Origin: Methanomicrobiaceae archaeon | Lineage (GTDB): Archaea; Halobacteriota; Methanomicrobia; Methanomicrobiales; Methanomicrobiaceae | Length of the DNA: 64,000 nucleotides | Assembly (NCBI GenBank): GCA_029762625.1 | Contig: JARVGI010000002.1 | Coordinates: 126,772 to 190,771, forward strand | Direction of reading: 5' to 3' | Part shown: positions 62,609-64,000 of the stretch, in pieces | How the letters are laid out: every line of letters starts with the position of its first letter | Position numbering within the stretch: position 1 is the first letter of the stretch | Made by a program: the position numbers and the translations under genes | The notes under the pieces: generated by a model | The model's database searches: none | What the model was told of the DNA's origin: nothing | The model's input: only the letters and a program-made list of their open reading frames with translations

Positions 62609-63124
62609 ATGGACAAGGGATATATTCAGATGTACACGGGCAACGGCAAAGGAAAGACGACGGCGGCGCTGGGAATCTCGCTCCGGTGCGTCTGTGCCGG
62701 CAAACGGGTCTTTTTCGGCCAGTTCATCAAGGACTGGGGATATAGCGAACTGAAAGCAGGCATCCTGCTCCCGCAATTCGAGATTGTCCAGTTCGGGCGC
62801 GGCTGTTTCATCGACCGCGACCCTGATGAGATGGACGTTGTTGCCGCCCGCGAGGGCCTCGCACGCTGCGACCGGGCCCTGCAGTCTGGCGACTACGACC
62901 TGGTGGTGCTCGACGAGGTCAACGTGGCGCTCCATTACGGTCTCTTCGGGGTGGACGAGGTCATTGCCGTGCTGGAGCGGAAGCATCCCCGGGTGGAGGT
63001 GGTGCTCACCGGCAGATATGCGCCGCAGGAGCTGATCGAGGTCGCCGACCTGGTGACCGAGATGCGGGAGGTCAAGCACTACTACCACGAGGGTGTCGGG
63101 GCGCGCGAAGGCATCGAACGCTGA
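62609..63124 (+). CDS. cobO: Cob(I)alamin (corrinoid) adenosyltransferase, CobA/CobO type
   Basis: This 171-residue protein (MDKGYIQMYTGNGKGKTTAALG) has the P-loop GNGKGKTT (residues 11-18), then GQFIKDWGYSE, YDLVVLDEVNVALHYGL (Walker B and the conserved loop), VEVVLTGRYAPQELIEVADLVTEMREVKHYY (abbreviated) and GVGAREGIER at the end. These are the signatures of the CobA/BtuR/CobO family that adds adenosyl to cobalamin or precorrinoids with ATP. Methanogens need corrinoids for methyl transfer. The ATG at 62609 is chosen over 62579 because GGAG precedes it and the family start fits. The gene stands alone in this window. Confidence 0.95.
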   Translation: MDKGYIQMYTGNGKGKTTAALGISLRCVCAGKRVFFGQFIKDWGYSELKAGILLPQFEIVQFGRGCFIDRDPDEMDVVAAREGLARCDRALQSGDYDLVVLDEVNVALHYGLFGVDEVIAVLERKHPRVEVVLTGRYAPQELIEVADLVTEMREVKHYYHEGVGAREGIER

Positions 63125-63568
63125 AGGAGCGAGAAGGAGGTCGATGGCCTGTGTGGTGTTCATGGTGGCGCTGGTGTTCGTCGGTCCGCAGCGCACCCGC
63201 CCCCCCCCATTCTGCCCCTTTGCCTCTCCAGGGCGTAATACGGACGATCCGGCTGGCAGGAGCATTCCAATACCTTTTTGAAACCGGATGCCGATTTCTC
63301 TTCAGGAAGGGCCTCTCGGCACTATCTTCCCCCTCCCCCGAGGAAGATTCGAGTGTCGAACCATGTGCAACCTGATTTCAACACCACCCCCAACACAGGC
63401 CATTCATTAACTCTCTTGCCAGTATCTCTCCAGTGTGCCCTTCCTGCCCTATTATTGCGGCGTGTGTTTTGTTGTGCGGCACCCTGGGCCGGCCTCCGGG
63501 GCCCTGCGCAATATTCGGGATGCCGGGAGAGAATGGACCTGCGGGAGAGCGATCCCCCCTGCTCGCAG
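63125..63568. other. Intergenic region, 444 bases
   Basis: No supported gene is seen. The sequence has C-rich and T-rich runs and short frames without ribosome sites; ATACCTTTTTGAAACC near 63268 is a weak TATA candidate only. It separates cobO from the convergent ABC permease gene. Confidence 0.45.
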
Positions 63569-64000
63569 CTACATTCTCCACGGTATGTTGCGGCGGTGCA
63601 GAACCATCGCTGCAACGGTGAACACAAGGGCGAATGCGGCGAGTGCTCCGATGTCGGCGAGCACCGGGAAATAGTGGGTGCCGGTAAACGAGTACCGGAC
63701 AATATCGACAAAGTAGGTGAGCGGTGAGAAGACCGCGAGCGCCATTCCCCATGCCGGCAGCTGCTCCAGCGGGACGAAGATACCTGAGATGAAGACGAGC
63801 GGGAACTTCAGTAGCGAGGAGAGCATCATGATGTTGGAGGGCACGTTCGTCGGGGGGACGGCGAGGAGTACCCCGAGGGCCGAGAAGCAGAATGCGGCGA
63901 GGAGAACGGCAAAGGCGAGCACGACGCCGTGCAGGAGCGGAAGGCCGAGTGCGAGGGCGATGAGCAGCGGCACCGTCGTGACGCCGATGCCGAAGAGGAC
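63569..64000 (-). CDS. ABC-2 type transporter permease, 5' part beyond window
   Basis: About 144 C-terminal residues are visible, open to the window edge (VLFGIGVTTVPLLIALALGLPLLHGV, then AFAVLLAAFCFSALGVLLAVPPTN and MMLSSLLKFPLVFISGIFVPLEQLPAWGMALAVFSPLTYFVDIVRYSF, abbreviated). The SGIFVPLEQLPxWGxxLxxFSPLTYFVDxxR pattern is the family signature of ABC-2 permeases (drug/lipid exporters such as the DrrB type). The last helix (LAAFALVFTVAAMVLHRRNI) ends at 63569. The partner ATPase gene should lie upstream, outside the window. Confidence 0.9.
   Translation of the reverse strand, partial: VLFGIGVTTVPLLIALALGLPLLHGVVLAFAVLLAAFCFSALGVLLAVPPTNVPSNIMMLSSLLKFPLVFISGIFVPLEQLPAWGMALAVFSPLTYFVDIVRYSFTGTHYFPVLADIGALAAFALVFTVAAMVLHRRNIPWRM

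Noticed and set aside
62366-63265. 300-codon N-terminal extension of the Nramp frame
   Set aside because: It overlaps cobO in antisense and lacks Nramp similarity; a ribosome site supports the ATG at 62365.

Overview
The window looks like chromosomal DNA of a methanogenic euryarchaeon. It carries complete archaeal (A-type) ATP synthase operons, a corrinoid adenosyltransferase and LLM-class flavin/F420-type oxidoreductases. Starts are often preceded by GGAGGTGAT-like ribosome binding sites, AT-rich TATA boxes lie 25-60 bases upstream of genes in otherwise GC-rich DNA, and the one tRNA gene has no encoded CCA. Methanomicrobiales (a Methanoculleus/Methanofollis-like genome) is my best guess, but it is unverified.

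Layout. 1-1.7 kb: the 5' part of a PPK2 polyphosphate kinase and a DUF6325-like protein. 2.1-20.6 kb: the centrepiece, two complete A1AO ATP synthase gene clusters with the same order (H-I-K-E-C-F-A-B-D), one on each strand. They converge tail to tail, with two extra small genes at the end of the plus-strand cluster and one at the head of the minus-strand cluster. They are not recent duplicates. The plus-strand cluster has a triple-hairpin rotor subunit K with Na+-type ligands and a C subunit with an extra N-terminal membrane helix. The minus-strand cluster has a single-hairpin K behind its own putative promoter, and a variant P-loop in subunit A. 20.6-34 kb: an accessory stretch rich in decayed genes (a membrane-protein pseudogene, a frameshifted anaerobic sulfatase-maturase, a P-type ATPase remnant with an internal deletion, a ClC-type channel broken by an amber codon, a DUF1254 stub), mixed with intact small membrane proteins and lipoproteins, a NhaP-type antiporter and a bile-acid:Na+ symporter-family protein. 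34-48 kb: MarC, a C-X-P-X-R arylsulfatase, an AI-2E family permease, small stress-type proteins, a triple-META lipoprotein, a universal stress protein followed by a BCCT transporter, a second BASS transporter, an SLC13 permease and a CstB-like metallo-beta-lactamase/rhodanese fusion. 48.8 kb: one tRNA with a CAT anticodon. 49-64 kb: a cell-surface beta-repeat protein, a few unknowns, a putative four-gene operon (two LLM oxidoreductases, a GH15 glucoamylase-like enzyme, a methyltransferase), GltS, a second AI-2E permease, an Nramp transporter, a corrinoid adenosyltransferase and the edge of an ABC-2 permease gene.

How the parts may fit together. Two rotary ATPases with different rotor rings sit within 45 kb of many carriers whose families usually use Na+ gradients or handle osmolytes (NhaP, two BASS, BCCT, SLC13, GltS). 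A plausible inference is a sodium-bioenergetics and salt-adaptation region in which one ATPase is tuned to Na+ and the other may use a different ion or direction. The arylsulfatase needs a formylglycine-generating maturase, and the only candidate here carries a frameshift. Functions are assigned from recognisable motifs only; no database search was possible.
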